NCBI GenBank assembly: GCA_022818135.1
Contig: JAFMSR010000014.1
Coordinates: 35,211,433-35,275,432 of the forward strand
Direction of reading: 5' to 3'
Length of the DNA: 64,000 nucleotides
From: Saxidomus purpurata
Taxonomy: Eukaryota > Mollusca > Bivalvia > Venerida > Veneridae
Both the position numbers and the translations under genes were made by a program. The notes beneath the pieces were generated by a model. The model ran no database searches, was not told the origin of the DNA, and was given only the letters and a program-made list of their open reading frames with translations. Within the stretch, counting starts at the first letter, position 1. The number at the start of each line of letters is the position of its first letter. Positions 23,839 through 51,645 of the stretch are shown piece by piece.

Positions 23839-26800
23839 ATCATATTCCATCACGCGGACAGTTGAAAGAACGCCACGACACATTTTTAGACAATAAAAGT
23901 ATTGATGGCGGCGTATTCACCATGAACTTCGACTTAACATTTTTGTAATAGGATAGAGCAAAAATGAACCAGAAGATAGTATTTCACCGCCTTGAAACAT
24001 GGCGGCTGATTAAAGACACGTAAATGCTCAAATTGGTGACATCGGTCATTTGGCATTCCGACTTTATTAGAACTTGTAGCAGACACTTTGAAGGAGTTTA
24101 AGCCATAAATGCCACAGTAATTTACATCCGAAGCTTTCATATTTATTTAGAGTTTTATGGCGATCAATCTTGGAGTACTGAAGAAACCGGTGTTATATTT
24201 CCTTAGCCGGTCGTTCATCATAGAGACTGAAAGCTGACAGCAACTCCCTGGCACTTCCGAGTCAGAGAAATATCCTATAAAACCTTGATTGTTTTAATTA
24301 CTTAAGGAAACGGACGTTTCATTAGGGCCTGAGTACCAAAAAAAATCACACACACACACATTTCTTCAAATTAAATGAGTTACGCCAAATTTACTTATGG
24401 TCGATATGCATGTAGTTGAACGTAAATTCAGAAGGTATTTGAAAATTTATATAAATTAAAATACAATAGGAATGAAAGCATCAACGAATGATGTAGGTCC
24501 CTAACCTGCAGTCGAAAATTCTCTTTCGACCTCTATATTTCAAAGTATTGTTAATTTATTTCAAAAATGGCTATTTCATTTTTTACCGCATGATTTATCT
24601 TTTCAAAATTATAATTACTTAAACCGACTATTGACCGTGATATTTTTATTTTCGCAACTATTTTATACCTTTCTCCTGGAAAATGTCAACGATTGATTTC
24701 TGGCTGCTTTTTGGTTGAAATTCAAACTGATTTACATTGATTTACATCTACATTGTACTTTATATAATTTTAATATCTTGTTCATATCCAATATTTTTTA
24801 TTGATATGTTGTGATATTGTACATGAATGAGACTTTAATAAAGATTAAAATATATACGAGCTCATATTTCGCGGGATATTTTTAACTATGTGCATAGAAA
24901 ATAAATTCTAAAATAATTATTGTCCTACTATTTTCTGCACTTATATGTTATCTATTTACATGTAAATACTTTTCCTTTTTGTATAACGCGAATCTGCGTG
25001 TTGTCATGATCATTTTTGCAATAATCTATCTTTAACTTGAATGACACATACGGTATATAGTTGGAACCCGCGTATTAAAACACTTTCAGAAAATAGCAGA
25101 AACAAACATGTCTTCAGTTACATACTAAAATTCCCCGCGAGATTTTCAACGTCAGCACTTTCCTGTGTAACTCGACGAGCATTTCAACTTCTCCCCTTTG
25201 CTTACATTTCTACTCACCGAAAAGAAACTTTTCATCTTGACCCATTGATCAAAAAAACATTTGCAATTCGATTAGCTTATAAAGTCAACGTTAACTCGCA
25301 CCTGTTGTGCTTTATTCACCATTCCGAACACTGTACCGCGTGTTATGCTGACGTTACTCAATGTACTTTGCTGAGAAAATCTTGCTTTATACCAATTAAG
25401 TAATCGTACAGTTCAAACATGAAAGTACCGTTAAATTAAAACAGTTCGTGATTTGTGAAATAATTATTATTGCTGCTCTTTCAGCAGAAGGTAAATCCCA
25501 TGCGTGCAGCTCGCAATTAAAGATACTTTCAGATAATTATCTCGGAGCAGAATCGCTTAAATTTCTTCAAAATATTAGTTTAGTGGTAATTTATACTTTA
25601 TTCTTCGTCATTGCGTGCTAATTGTGATCAAATAGGATTGTGATGGTATATAAAATATCAAAGAATTTGTTAATATAAATAATCATTTCGTGCACACGTA
25701 TGGGTAACAGGTAAACTGTTGCGTTTTTACGCGTAAATTTTCTCTAATATAAAAGCATCGAATTACGATACGGCTTCATAGAACAGTATGGAACTTTAAA
25801 AGAGATATTTTAATTTGTCTAAGGAGCGCCTCTTCGCGAATGATTTTCCTCATTTATTACGACTATTTACGCATCAATTTCAATGGATCGGGGTAAAAAA
25901 ATAGCGTCATCAGGGTACTTAAATAGAAATATTTGCCATTTAAGTGAAACAAATTATTGGTAGAAAATATACAAATGAAAGTGGGAGAATGGCGACAAGT
26001 CTAGTTATTGTCAGTTGTATTTGTCAAAACATATTTTGTAGTGATGGGTTCCTTACACATTTGATATCAGTCGCTAGCGTTATTTACATAGTACATGCGT
26101 GTATGTTGTTTGTTCAAGTTTTTAATGTTTTTTGAAATATAACAGTGGATTATGTATATCCTGATAACCTCACTGTTCGCTCAGTGAAATTTAGTAAAAT
26201 CTACCCGTGTCAAAAAGTATACGGAGCGTAATCGGAATGCCGGAAACCATACGACGATGACGTATATAATAAAATGACGTTTCCTGCGAGTTTCGAAACA
26301 AGGTAGAGATCTAAACAGAAAATGAAAAGGAAAATTGTTACAGCACGTTAATTTCACTCGTAAAAATCAAAATTAGTTATTTTCGCTCGTGGCTGTGCCA
26401 CTCGTGAAAATATCACTTTCGGTGCCAACACGGTGAAATTATAATGAGATATTACACCGAAACCAACAGTTATTCTCTGAATGAAGACAATTTGAGGACA
26501 CTTTAAAAAAAATTCATAGTAACTAGTAAATGATATCCCACATTTCTGTAAGACCCCTTGAAGTACTTAATATTGAAGAGTATATTCTATATATCAGAAA
26601 TATTCCTTTAACCAACGCCTGTTAATGTGTCAGTCTTTGGCGGCCATCAAAAAGTGGTGTTGATAATGAGTCGTTTCTATATTTGTTTATTTCGGACGTC
26701 GTCCCAGTACTTCAGATCTACAAAAGGAAATTTCTATGACTCAACGTACTCAACTGTTAAAGAATGATACATACACATGAATATAAATATATTGCAAAGA

Positions 26801-28383
26801 ACAAACAAGAATAATTAGTCAAAGAAACCCAAGGTAATCCGATGCCTCGTGCTAAATGGATTCATTATTGAATCAATAACAAGGAGAAGATGTGAATTCC
26901 CAAGCATCAGAGAGTTAAAGCAGCATGTAGCATTTATATTCCTGTAATGTAAAATGTAATGCGATGACAAAAACAATGGTATTTATCTCACTCTGAGGTG
27001 CTAAGTAAAGTAATTTGCAGCTTAGAGTGTTCAATTTGGTTAGGTGCGGTGACAGATCGTGAATAAAGAGTGTAAACATACACCTATAGTTTGCTGTACT
27101 TACCGCCTTTTGGTAATATGGTACATTAAATTAATTAGTATATAAGTCATATATTTACTGAACAAGCGGATGCATCAAATTAATCCGGGATGTCATTTTT
27201 TAAATAAAATGGTTGACATTGTAATTCTAACTGTTAGCATAGTAGCTAATATGAATACTTGTGTCGAATATTAATTAAACACGATACCCGCAATTGACGC
27301 TAAGTATAATTTCCAACTTGCGCAACGGTTATCTTTAATTATTTCGTCAGTCTTGGTAAGTCCCACAGTATGAATGTGTCAATCGTTATTAAGTAAATTA
27401 GAATTCGAGAAGTTAGATTAGCTGAAAGACTATATCTAGTATATACCATTGTAATTATATATAATATTATTATATCGAATATATCATGTTATAGGTCTCT
27501 GTTATTAATTAGGACTGATAATTCAATGTTCTTTGTCAACAAAACTAAACGAGAGCTTATGACTAAGTTTGCCAAAAGGTCTGAAACAATACTTGTGTGG
27601 CATTAATACAGATTAAACGTCAAACTGAAATAAGTATATTAAATAAAGCCTCGCAATCTCTGCTATGGATTTATGTTATGATTTTTTTCAGCTTATTTCA
27701 TTCTCATCAATGTACAATTCATAGATGATATAAACGTGCATATAAAATTATACACGAAGTATCACAGATATTTTACGATAGTACATGTACATTACCACTC
27801 ACATTTGTTATAAAGATTTTATAGTTTATTATAGTCTCATCTATATGCACACAGTATACAATACATATAAAAACGTGTCAAATATAAAACAGTATATGGC
27901 TATTCCATACAGAATTACAAGAGACTTTTTAATGTCATATAATTATATATATGTACATACATACAACTGAGCTTTAAAATTCTGTTACCTAGTCTGTTTT
28001 ACAGTAAAAATTGAAACATATAAAATTACCCTTTAAGCTTTAGCAAAACGTGACATAGAGCTATCAAAATGAGTTGGCAAAAAATTGTACTTTGACATTA
28101 ATGAATAGATAAATAGCTAGCATCATTATAGCAAAGGTATTATATCACATCTTATTATTCAACTTTACAGTTTATCCACTTAGAGCAATTGCGCAAATGA
28201 CATGAAGCAGGTACAGCTAATACAAAGCATAACTGAGCCCATATGAGAAAAGCAGGGCCAATACGAGAAAACAGGGCAAATATGGAATTCAAGCATTTTG
28301 ATTGGTTTAAAAGAGAGGGCCAATTAAACGACGCCATTTTGTTTTTTAGACTCCTGCTGATATCTTATTTTACTAATTTAAAG

Positions 28384-28816
28384 TTAAAGTGACATTATGC
28401 GCATCTTACTGCACACAGTGTATTTTTGGTGACAGTTTTATAAAAGCAATTTTTGGTTGCTGTTCATTTAAATGTGTTAAATCAATGATTATGCCGCATT
28501 AGTATTTGAAGTTGGTGCTTTACTGGAGATATAAAAAAATCGGACTGATAAAATGATAGTTGATTGTGTCGTTGTTGATGTTGGTAGAGATTTCGGCAGT
28601 GGAAGGGAAGCAACTCCTGCATGCAGTTGTTCTTTTCTTAAATCGACTCTCCCAGTCAAATAAGAAAATCAATATTTGGAAAGTTATTATTTCATACTGG
28701 TAGCGTGAAGAGTTTGGTGTATTGGGTTAAAAGCTATTATTTCCTCTACGCTTTTGTACACACACCATATTCAGCTGGATTTTTACTTGAAAAAAATGCG
28801 CATAATGTCACTTTAA
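28384..28816. mobile_element. MITE with 21-bp perfect TIRs
   Basis: TTAAAGTGACATTATGCGCA(T) at 28384-28404 is exactly complementary to 28796-28816. The 433-base unit has no transposase frame. The simple structure supports a non-autonomous DNA transposon; no unambiguous target duplication was seen. Confidence 0.7.
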
Positions 28817-29939
28817 ATACAAAAAAAATTGTTATTGTTACAAGAACATTTATATTCTTGTTTTTAGCCAATATTGTAAATGTGAATAATAAAATTATCA
28901 TTATATTATTGCACTGGTGGTACCAGACCCCTGAATAATTGCACAGGCCCACCAAAATAATTTATTCATTGTTTATATTGTAGTGCAGATGGCAACAAAT
29001 TGAATCTTGACTATGATTAGAATGCATTTAAGTTCAGTTGTAAATGAAATTGTCTTAGTTATTTTAAAGAGAAACATCCAGTCCATTTTCAAGACTCCAT
29101 AACTTAGATTTATAAGCTTGTACAATTCAACAGAGTATCTAGCTAGATGAATTCTGAGCTTTCACCTTATTTGATAAAGTGTTAGTGGTTATCAAAATTA
29201 ATCATGCTCGACTAAAGAGTATGCCTAAAAGACATACAAGTATATACAAATCTGTATATATTAACAGATAAGAGTGAGTAGCAATTGTTAATTGTATAAT
29301 TAAGATCAAGTTAAGACTATACATGTATAATTCTGAAAAGCAAAGAGAGCACTTATGCACTAAACTTAAAAAATTGGCTTAAAAACCATTTATCATTGTC
29401 AATCAGATTGGGAATGACTTGATTAGTAATTACTTCTCACGATAATGTTAAATAAGTTCTATAGTCGTCATTTAAAACATTTCAATACATTATAAGTGTA
29501 CATGTAGTTAGTGTTATGCAATCACCAATAAATAGTGAAAATGTTTGAAAACAATTTATGACGAGTGTTTAAATAAGAATGTAATTAAGTGTAATTAAGT
29601 TCAACTACAGAAAACACACAAATACAACGAGCGCCCCCACCGGGCAATATGCACGCAATTTTGATATCCTAGCATAACGTATAAATTTTCTGGCATCTTA
29701 TATCTTGAATTGTCTCCATCTGGCACGGAATTTGTGTACTAGTATGTGTTGAATTTGCGTTTCAGAATGGTCCTTTGGAAATGCCAGCATACTTAGCCAT
29801 TGACGTTGCAGTTTACCGTGACGTTTGCGAGCAAATTGTGTGATGTTATACATAACACAGTAGAACTACATTCACAGCATTTGAACCCAGAAGTTGAAAC
29901 ATTTTACTACGTCTAATCTGTTCTATGAGTTGCAACATA
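28817..29939. other. Intergenic, no gene seen
   Basis: AT-rich sequence between a MITE and a retrotransposon relic. No domain-bearing frame and no clear repeat ends were found. Confidence 0.4.
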
Positions 29940-30275
29940 ATTTCCGAGAAAAACGGTCATGCCAAACTCAACTCCTCATGCCTCTTAGATGATTTTCTTC
30001 AGTCTGTAAACCAAAGAAGTAAAGTTGACGTAATACTTCTTGACTTTTGAAAAGCATTTGATATGGTCAGCCATGAAAAACTGCTTTGTAAGTTGCATTT
30101 CTATGGCATAAGGGGTCAAACTCTCAAATGGATCAAATATTTCCTAGAAACCAGGTCACAGTCTGTAGTGGTAAATGGCTCGCCATCTAGTACCATACCA
30201 GTCTCCTCCTGTGTTCCCCAGGGTTCGGTCATTGGGCCGCTTCTGTTTCTTATCTATATTAACGATCTACCTGAC
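29940..30275 (+). pseudogene. Non-LTR retrotransposon reverse-transcriptase relic
   Basis: Translation gives the middle of a CR1/jockey-like reverse transcriptase: KVDVILLDF, an in-frame stop, then KAFDMVSHEKLLCKLHFYGI, followed by WIKYFLETRSQSVVVNG and VPQGSVIGPLLFLIYINDLP. These correspond to the palm region around the first catalytic aspartate and to the VPQGS-x-x-GPxLF-x-x-YINDLP block. The catalytic xADD motif that should follow is gone, as the sequence changes after about 30275. A second stop precedes DDFLQSVNQ. The relic is about 110 codons, broken at both ends, and inert. Confidence 0.8.
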
Positions 30276-30952
30276 TACTCCTTTTTTCACTTGAACCATT
30301 GTCCACTGGAATGCCTTACACTCACATATTGCCATGATGTATGTCCCAGAGTTCTGGCAGTTAGTCAGATTGAACCATCGTCAGAAATCTCTTCAGATTT
30401 ATTGGCTTATCGACGTAATTGTCTCCTTTGAAAGCTATTTATCGGGTTTATCGATTAAGCGTTATCGATCAATTTATGCACATTGAAATATATAGGAGTG
30501 AAATATTTAACTCATCGAAAAGTAATAAAATCAATATTTATTAAGTTATTGAAGTAATCAACATTCTTTCCACTTTATTTCAATATACTTTCTATAAAAT
30601 AAATTGATATCTTCCTGCTTCCTATTAACTTTAAAAAAGTAACTATTTTAGCAGCAAATCACATTGACTTGGAAAGGGCGTTTCTTTTAGCTTCACGTGA
30701 GGTTTTCATTTGAGATATTTACATGTTTATACTTAACTGACAATATTTATCAAGTTATTGAAGTAAACTAAAAAGTTGTATTTTAACTTAGATGTTTTTA
30801 TTTTTAAGTTATTTGTATATCTTCTCGCTTCCTTAAACCAGGAATATAACGTTATAGACAGTTCCTGCCTAAACGTTTGAAAATAACGGTTTTAACTGAT
30901 TTCACAAGTTTACGGCTTTAGTCACCTGTATTGACAAAACCAAAGTGTTGTG
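30276..30952. other. No gene seen
   Basis: AT-rich sequence between the reverse-transcriptase relic and the target site of the stacked LINE/SINE insertions. Nothing recognised. Confidence 0.4.
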
Positions 30953-30964
30953 ACTGGTTATATC

Positions 30965-31560
30965 TTTTTGTTTGTATTATTAGGTCCACCACCCTCGGGC
31001 GAGGTATACATGCTGTACGACTCGGCCTATTCTCCCGTTCATGCCCCTATCTAAAGATGTCTTACGAAAAAACGAAATTTTATCAAAGCCTGACAGATTG
31101 CAATCATTTTACATGAGCTTGTTTTTGATTGGCTCTTATAATTTAGGTCAACCACATTGACCAATGAGATCCTACTTGTGATTGACCTAGTTTCCTACTT
31201 TTAACTCGTAAAGCTGAATTAATCCACATAATGATTGACCCCTTTTTATGTACAGATCATTATGCTTCATTATTCTTTTTACATGTTATACACTCTAGTT
31301 TGCAAAAAATTAAAACACACAACGGGACTGTGGGGTCACCTTATGGGGCACTGAATCTTATAACATGCTGTTTTAAATGAAAAATATGAATGTCCTAACT
31401 TGAAATTTTTACTCCGAAAAAGGACGCCAAGGTATCATCGGGAGCCATCAGACTGTTGGGTTTCATACCAAAACCAGCAAGAAAAATATCCGCCGCCTGC
31501 TCGCTCGTGCACTTGTCGTGGCCTTCAAAGGCGACCGGATCCTCTTCTTCAACTAGTCTA
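30965..31560 (-). mobile_element. 5'-truncated LINE 3' end, flanked by 12-bp target duplications
   Basis: A 596-base insert bounded by ACTGGTTATATC at 30953-30964 and 31561-31572. On the minus strand it opens inside a reading frame of 54 codons ending at TAG (31397-31395). The encoded C-terminus is clearly protein-like, with a GC-rich third-position pattern unlike its surroundings (FEGHDKCTSEQAADIFLAGF, then GMKPNSLMAPDDTLASFFG). About 420 bases of 3' untranslated sequence follow, ending in the hairpin CCTCGCCCGAGG, GTGGTGGACCTAATAA and an A-rich tail. The same terminus ends the 63-base insert at 10670-10732. I do not recognise the protein; it is presumably the end of the element's last open reading frame. 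Confidence 0.65.
31395..31559 (-). pseudogene. C-terminal 54 codons of an unidentified LINE protein
   Basis: Open frame without a start codon, entering from the truncation point and stopping at TAG. The beginning is acidic (RLVEEEDPVAFEGHDK); a hydrophobic and glycine-rich middle (ADIFLAGFGMKPNS) and the end FFGVKISS follow. Codon choice and GC content differ sharply from the flanks. The family is unknown to me. The only coding exon-like alternative, a cellular exon interrupted by the SINE, is less likely, because both ends coincide with the target-site duplication. Confidence 0.5.
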
Positions 31561-31572
31561 ACTGGTTATATC

Positions 31573-31870
31573 GTATCGTATATTAGGGTTTTACCGTTGG
31601 TACCAGTTTCCCATATGACCAACGCCCCCAGAAGAGATTAGTTATTTTAGGTTTCGGAGGATAGTGGAAGATACAGAAAGCGTCCAAGTTCCAGAGACAA
31701 CCCTGGTTCTTTATCATGCCAGGTGTATGGCACCCATCCATGGTACCTCGGTTTAAGTCTCATCCGAAAGACTGTTAGTAATTTTAGTTGGTCAGCCTAG
31801 GGAATCGAACCCGCTACCTCGAGATTACAAGTCTCGTGCTCTACCGATTGAGCTAACTGGGGTGTCTGTG
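31573..31870 (-). mobile_element. tRNA-Thr-derived SINE (family A), copy 1
   Basis: Read on the minus strand, the head folds as a tRNA: A-box TAGCTCAATCGGTAGAGC, anticodon stem-loop CGAGA-CTTGTAA-TCTCG with anticodon TGT (threonine), and B-box GGGTTCGATTCC. A body containing CTTTCGGATGAGACTTAAAC follows, a block resembling the shared central domains of metazoan SINE superfamilies. The tail is ATACGATACGATATA. The insert lies between ACTGGTTATATC at 31561-31572 and the same 12 bases at 31871-31882. A second copy with its own target duplication is at 59811-60093. V-SINE-type molluscan families such as RUDI are a possible match, not verified. Confidence 0.85.
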
Positions 31871-32320
31871 ACTGGTTATATCACTAGTTAATAGTTTAGT
31901 TGGTCTAGTTTTTATGTATTTGATAATTATATAGCTTTATCTTTCATGAAAATGTGATAATTGATCGGAAATTTAATGCAATACAATTACACAATATTAG
32001 CACATGAAAAATGATTTCTGTTGGGAAAAGATAAGCAATGATGAATGAAGACTGCATTTTGTTCATTAGTTTATCTCTTACTTCTTTTTAATTTTTAAAT
32101 AAAATTTAGATTGATTATGTCTCCCTAAATGAACCTGCTTTTCTTATTAACCTGTTTTAACCAACCATACTTCAGTCTTTATTCTTTTATTTCAGTTCTT
32201 ATTAACATTCTTGTCAGTTGATGCGCGTCCAGTCTAGGTCCCCATTAGGGGTTTGATTAATTTTAAATTTAGTAGCATGGTACCTAGATCTATACTATTT
32301 AGTGGTTTGTTACCTCAAAG

Positions 32321-47146
<14,826 letters not shown>

Positions 47147-48290
47147 CTGATTAGAGCAGAATACAAAAAGTGAAGTGCATAATGAAGTGAAGAAGTAGAA
47201 ATAAAGTGCCTACAGATGGAAGTATGGAATATACCAAAACTTACATGTAGTTGAAATGGCATGTTTCCGGACCAAACTCTACTGTCCATAGATGTTGTAA
47301 AATGGATTTAGGGATTATTGAAGCACAACTTAGAATCTTAACTGTATACTGTTACATGTGTATGAGTAATTTGGTTTTTGCATTGATCTGTTCTAAGATG
47401 CCAGTGTGTTCTTTAGCAAGAATCCAGAAATTTTCCATAGACCGGGTATGCAAATACATCACTATGACTGTGTTGTGGTGTAAATGCAGTCAGGTGTGAA
47501 ATTGTGACCAGGTATCTGATGATGTAGCGCTTGTAGGCAGTCAGATTTTATTTGAAATAAAACTGTGGTTCTTGAAAATAACAAAATTGGGTTGAATAAA
47601 AGCAAGTTTTGGTTAGAAAAGCTTGAAAAATGCTTGAAGTGACACATTTTACATGACTTGTGGCAACTACTATCAGCCTAGGTGATGTCCTGTATCCAGG
47701 GATGGTACCATTGAATTGACAGTAAGCCTATAGTGTTTCAAACTTTTTTTTTTATTTAATTATACTAATTTATTTATTCTCAATTGCGCAACAAGTTCTG
47801 ACAAATTAGATTAATCGCTCTCGAGACTCTTTCCAGATTAAATCAGTCTCAAAGAGAGAGAGGTAATGTGGAAATATATGTGTGTTGCCTAAGGACACAA
47901 CTGCCATGGCACTGGTAGGAATCAGACTTCTGCGCTACCACTGTGCCAGTGTTTGTATCAATTCCCGATGCAATCTTTGTGTTTGTCACCTATCATATTT
48001 GTTTTCTATTCTATGTTCTTCAAAGCATACATACATACATAAGCAGTGTACATCTTATCTATGTTCTTTTTGATAGTCAGTTATAAGCTATATAAAAACT
48101 TGGGTTTTCTTTCTAAATGATAACTGCCCAAAATATGACTCGTATTCAGATATGTATTGTATTTTTGTGTCTACATTGTGCTAAGTGTTGTCCATTGAGC
48201 ATTTTTATTTTATATGCACTGTATACATTTGTTGTTAAACTTTTTTTGATAAAAAAATTGAATAAACATAAAACATCAGTTACAGTTTGA
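47147..48290 (+). other. Probable PIGS 3' untranslated region and polyadenylation signals
   Basis: Downstream of the PIGS stop (TAG 47144-47146) AATAAA occurs at 47556-47561, 47595-47600 and 48261-48266. The first two give a 3' UTR of about 450 bases; the last would include SINE copy C2 in the transcript. The sequence does not show which is used. Confidence 0.5.
47750..47955 (-). mobile_element. tRNA-headed SINE (family C), copy 2
   Basis: Shares with copy 1 (20465-20658) the tail AATTTATTTATTCTCAATTG (plus strand), AATCGCTCTCGAGACTCT, AAAGAGAGAGAGG and CCTAAGGACACAACTGCCAT GGCACTG. The tRNA-like head is diverged (CTGCGCTACCACTGTGCCAG). It lies between alternative PIGS polyadenylation signals. 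Confidence 0.65.
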
Positions 48291-51200
48291 TTTACTTTGT
48301 TTTTATCCAAATTCCAACACGAGAATGCTTTACAGATGTAACCTGAGATGTCTTCATATTATTGTAAAAGGGTTCTTTTGATGATAAAATGGCTGTATGT
48401 ATAGCTCATTGAAAATTGTTACTGTGTTGGTGACACCTGTATTCCATGACTGTATAAACAGAGTCTTGCCAGTGTGACCAATGGCGTACGTTGGTCGGCC
48501 AAGACTATAAACAATCTGATGATTGATTGACTATTTAAACATATTACTTAATACAGTCTGGTATCGCCATGCTGTACAGTGTACATGTATTGTAAATATG
48601 GTACTAAATGTCATAAATTTGTAGTGTTCCAAAGTGTGTTAATTTCTTGTTTAGCTGTATGAGCATGCTCTGAATGCATTGTTCTGGTGGTAAATTTGAG
48701 GTACATTTGTATGTCTAAGAATTTCTGACAACGTGTATTGGTAAACATTATCTCTGAAACCGCCTTTTATGGAATTAATGAAAATTGACATAAATAGCCT
48801 TCGGGTATTTCCATTTCAAATTTGTAAAGAAGACTCCATTACATGTTGAATCATGGTTGCCGCTGTAACCTAGAGGATAAACTAAATATTTGTCTTAATA
48901 TAACTTGTTTCGGATTGTTCCTTAGGAAGAAGTAACTTTTAATTTTCGTTGTTTTTTTTATAACAATATAAGCTCTTTAAAGCATATGTGTGACACCCTC
49001 AAATTTGAGCCTAGTTTAAACCAAGCATACTTGATCTCTAGCAATTTTCCAGATCCCAAGCAATTTTCCATATCATTTATAGTTGTGTAGACTAGGGCAA
49101 TGGTGATAAGTTACACTACAGTGGTGACAATGGGGCTCGAACCTCGGAACCTGAGATGTTACCAAAACAACAGCATTTGCAACCCACTACATACTGTAAA
49201 TTGGGTAATATTCGTGCTTATCTAATTTTTGCTTATTTCGCAAATTTCTCTCTTCGCTAATGTCAAAATCTCGTGAAAGATACATTTCACATAGATTAAC
49301 TACTAGAGAATTCTCCTTTCATGAACTTAAAATTTGTGAATAAGTCTGTCTACTTACAAATTGCAAAATTTTTGTCACGCGAAGTTACCCAATTCATAGC
49401 AGGTAAAGGTAGTTTAGGTTTTATTTTCTTTAAAAGCATGGTGTCTGCAATTCCATTTACTTTTATACAAATGATGCAAGGGAGACTAATCTGCATTATA
49501 TAAATTATTAGTTTTACATAATTCTTGCCCTTGAATCATAAGGAAGTATTGTTATTCTAAATGGACAGTTTGTTTAAAGTATTGGAAATATTCTCAAAAA
49601 GAAAAAAATATAGTTCGATTTTACTTTGTGTAATGATGTTCTACCAGTTTTGTTCCCAGAATGCTTCTTAAATCAAACTGACCTAATCACAGGGTCATGC
49701 ATGTTTATGGTAGAAGACTTTTGTTGCCTAAGACTGCAAGGCCCAGGAGCTAAGATAATATGGTGAGTAGCATTTGCCAAGTTTGCTCAAAATGTTACTA
49801 GTGTCAAAGTGACCCTACCATGTTAACCACTTTTAGATTGATAGGTTTCGTGTCCTTGTCTCTGCCTTGAAAAAAAACTTTCAGATATATTGTTGTATCT
49901 AAAAAAATATCTATAGTGCTCTTTGAAGTCTGATTAATTAATGCCCCAGTGGTCAAACTTGTAACTGTCCTGGGTGTTACTTGAAACTACAGTGCAAGGA
50001 ACTTAGATAATTGTTACCTCCGCCAAAAGCTGTAAGTGGGTAGCAGTGATGAAAAACTCGCTGCCTCTCTCTCTCTCTCTCGCGTGATGTCATCTTAACA
50101 ATCTTATAATGGAGCTTTCTTTGTAATCGAACTAAAATAAATACGTATAAACCTAAGGCAGTGGGATATTGTTTTGGCAACACCCGTCCTTCCTTCTGTC
50201 CGGAGAGACCTATACAAACATATAGTATTACTACATGTCTGATGTGCTTGTGTGGCGGCCTCGGTGATAATTTGGATGGCTTGTGTGATAATGTACATCA
50301 ACACAGATATACTTCTTCGACTATTTATGGACACTTATATGACTGTGTCCAAACCATGCACATACCCCTTCTTGCGTGATTGGGGCCATACCTTGGTACT
50401 GGTTGGTCAAATTTTTTAAACTTGGTGAGAATTATATGTATATGGTTAGGCAAATGATGCCCACAAAACACTATTACAATCGGCTCATTAATTGCTGAGT
50501 TATGGCTCTTAATTTCAAAAAGTCGTTTTATACAGGTATTTTTGCCATCCAGAGCCGTATTTAGGTTAGTTATTTGTCAGATTTCCTTGAAACTTGGCAG
50601 GAATGAATACATGAATAGGTGATTGCTGCATGTCAACTGCCGTGGCAATTCACTTATTCACTGCAGGGTAATGGCCCTTTGTTACTTTCAAATGACCATT
50701 TTATGATAATTAGGCATGTTTGGGAATGGTCTCGAACCTTATTGTTATGAATTACATGATTGATGCAGGTCTAGTCTTACTGTTCGCTCAGGTGAACGAT
50801 ATAAGTCCATTGTGGACCTCTTGTTTTATAACTGCAGCTGTTTCAAAACAGTTCAATATATTTTTAACAGATATAAAATCTGATAATTCGTCTTTAAATT
50901 AATCGTGCCATGTTTTGATTAAGAGCACTTGACGACTCTATATTAAAGATAATGCATGATTGATAATTATTTAATGATCAAACTACTTCGATCTTTTGGC
51001 AAACTACAGTGTTAAATGACGTTTTCTGGCTTTGAATTGAATACAAAGATATTAAACGCGATGACAATCTGTAGATTGATTTTCTTCAGCAGGTTAAAAA
51101 TTGTACTAAATCACGGTCATTAAATATAATCTTTTCATCTCCTAATTTAAGTTTGAAACAATGACAGGATCAAGTTCAACTCGGCACTCTAACTTGAATT

Positions 51201-51645
51201 AGAGGATGGCTGTTGTTTTAGAAATATCACATTAAGTCATTTTAGGTAATTAATTGTAGAATCATTTCCTTTGATATATTTCTAATTTTTTTTTTCTGAA
51301 AATATTCTAAATCCGTACAAACTGCATGCCGATGCTAAACTGGGTATGACAGCGATACAGGATCTAAACACGCGATGATTCCATGGTCTTTGGTTTACTT
51401 ATTATATTCAAATTATGTTACTTGTCTTTCAGTCAACCGAACAGAATAAAGACAATGACAAAAAACTTCCAAAAAGCTCCACGGGATTTCAAAAGTATAT
51501 ATATTTAATCATTCAATGATACAGCGAAAGGTAATTTGTGGCGATTGCCTAAGAAAGTTGAAAGCGACTGATATATTTAAAGCAGTATGTTTTGTCAGTA
51601 GAGTCTGTGCACTATGCTCCGTATTAAATGACCAATACAAACAGG
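48291..51645. other. Intergenic between convergent PIGS and the receptor gene
   Basis: No coding gene recognised. It contains a degraded tRNA-like SINE head on the minus strand (near 49118-49190, B-box GAGGTTCGAGCCCC), a dispersed repeat ending near 50826 with the AGGTGAACGATATAAG block, and a CT microsatellite at 50062-50080. A possible polyadenylation signal for the minus-strand receptor gene (ATTAAA) lies at 51509-51504. Confidence 0.5.

Larger units (their letters stand above)
22021..28383. other. Long gene-free stretch
   Basis: No recognised protein. The 120-codon plus frame at 25041-25403 and the 93-codon frames at 22048-22329 (minus) and 22931-23212 (plus) have no domain, signal or splice context that I can identify. 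Stretches at 22400-22880 and 25490-25570 are compositionally complex. A short CA tract lies at 24347-24360. Confidence 0.45.

Noticed and set aside
25041..25403. A 120-codon plus-strand frame
   Set aside because: No recognisable domain, signal peptide, splice context or biased composition. Length alone is not evidence in 64 kb of AT-rich DNA.
31790..31863. A possible tRNA-Thr(TGT) gene on the minus strand
   Set aside because: The cloverleaf-like head belongs to a SINE with a body, tail and target-site duplication. The same unit recurs at 60022-60091. The acceptor stem does not pair well.
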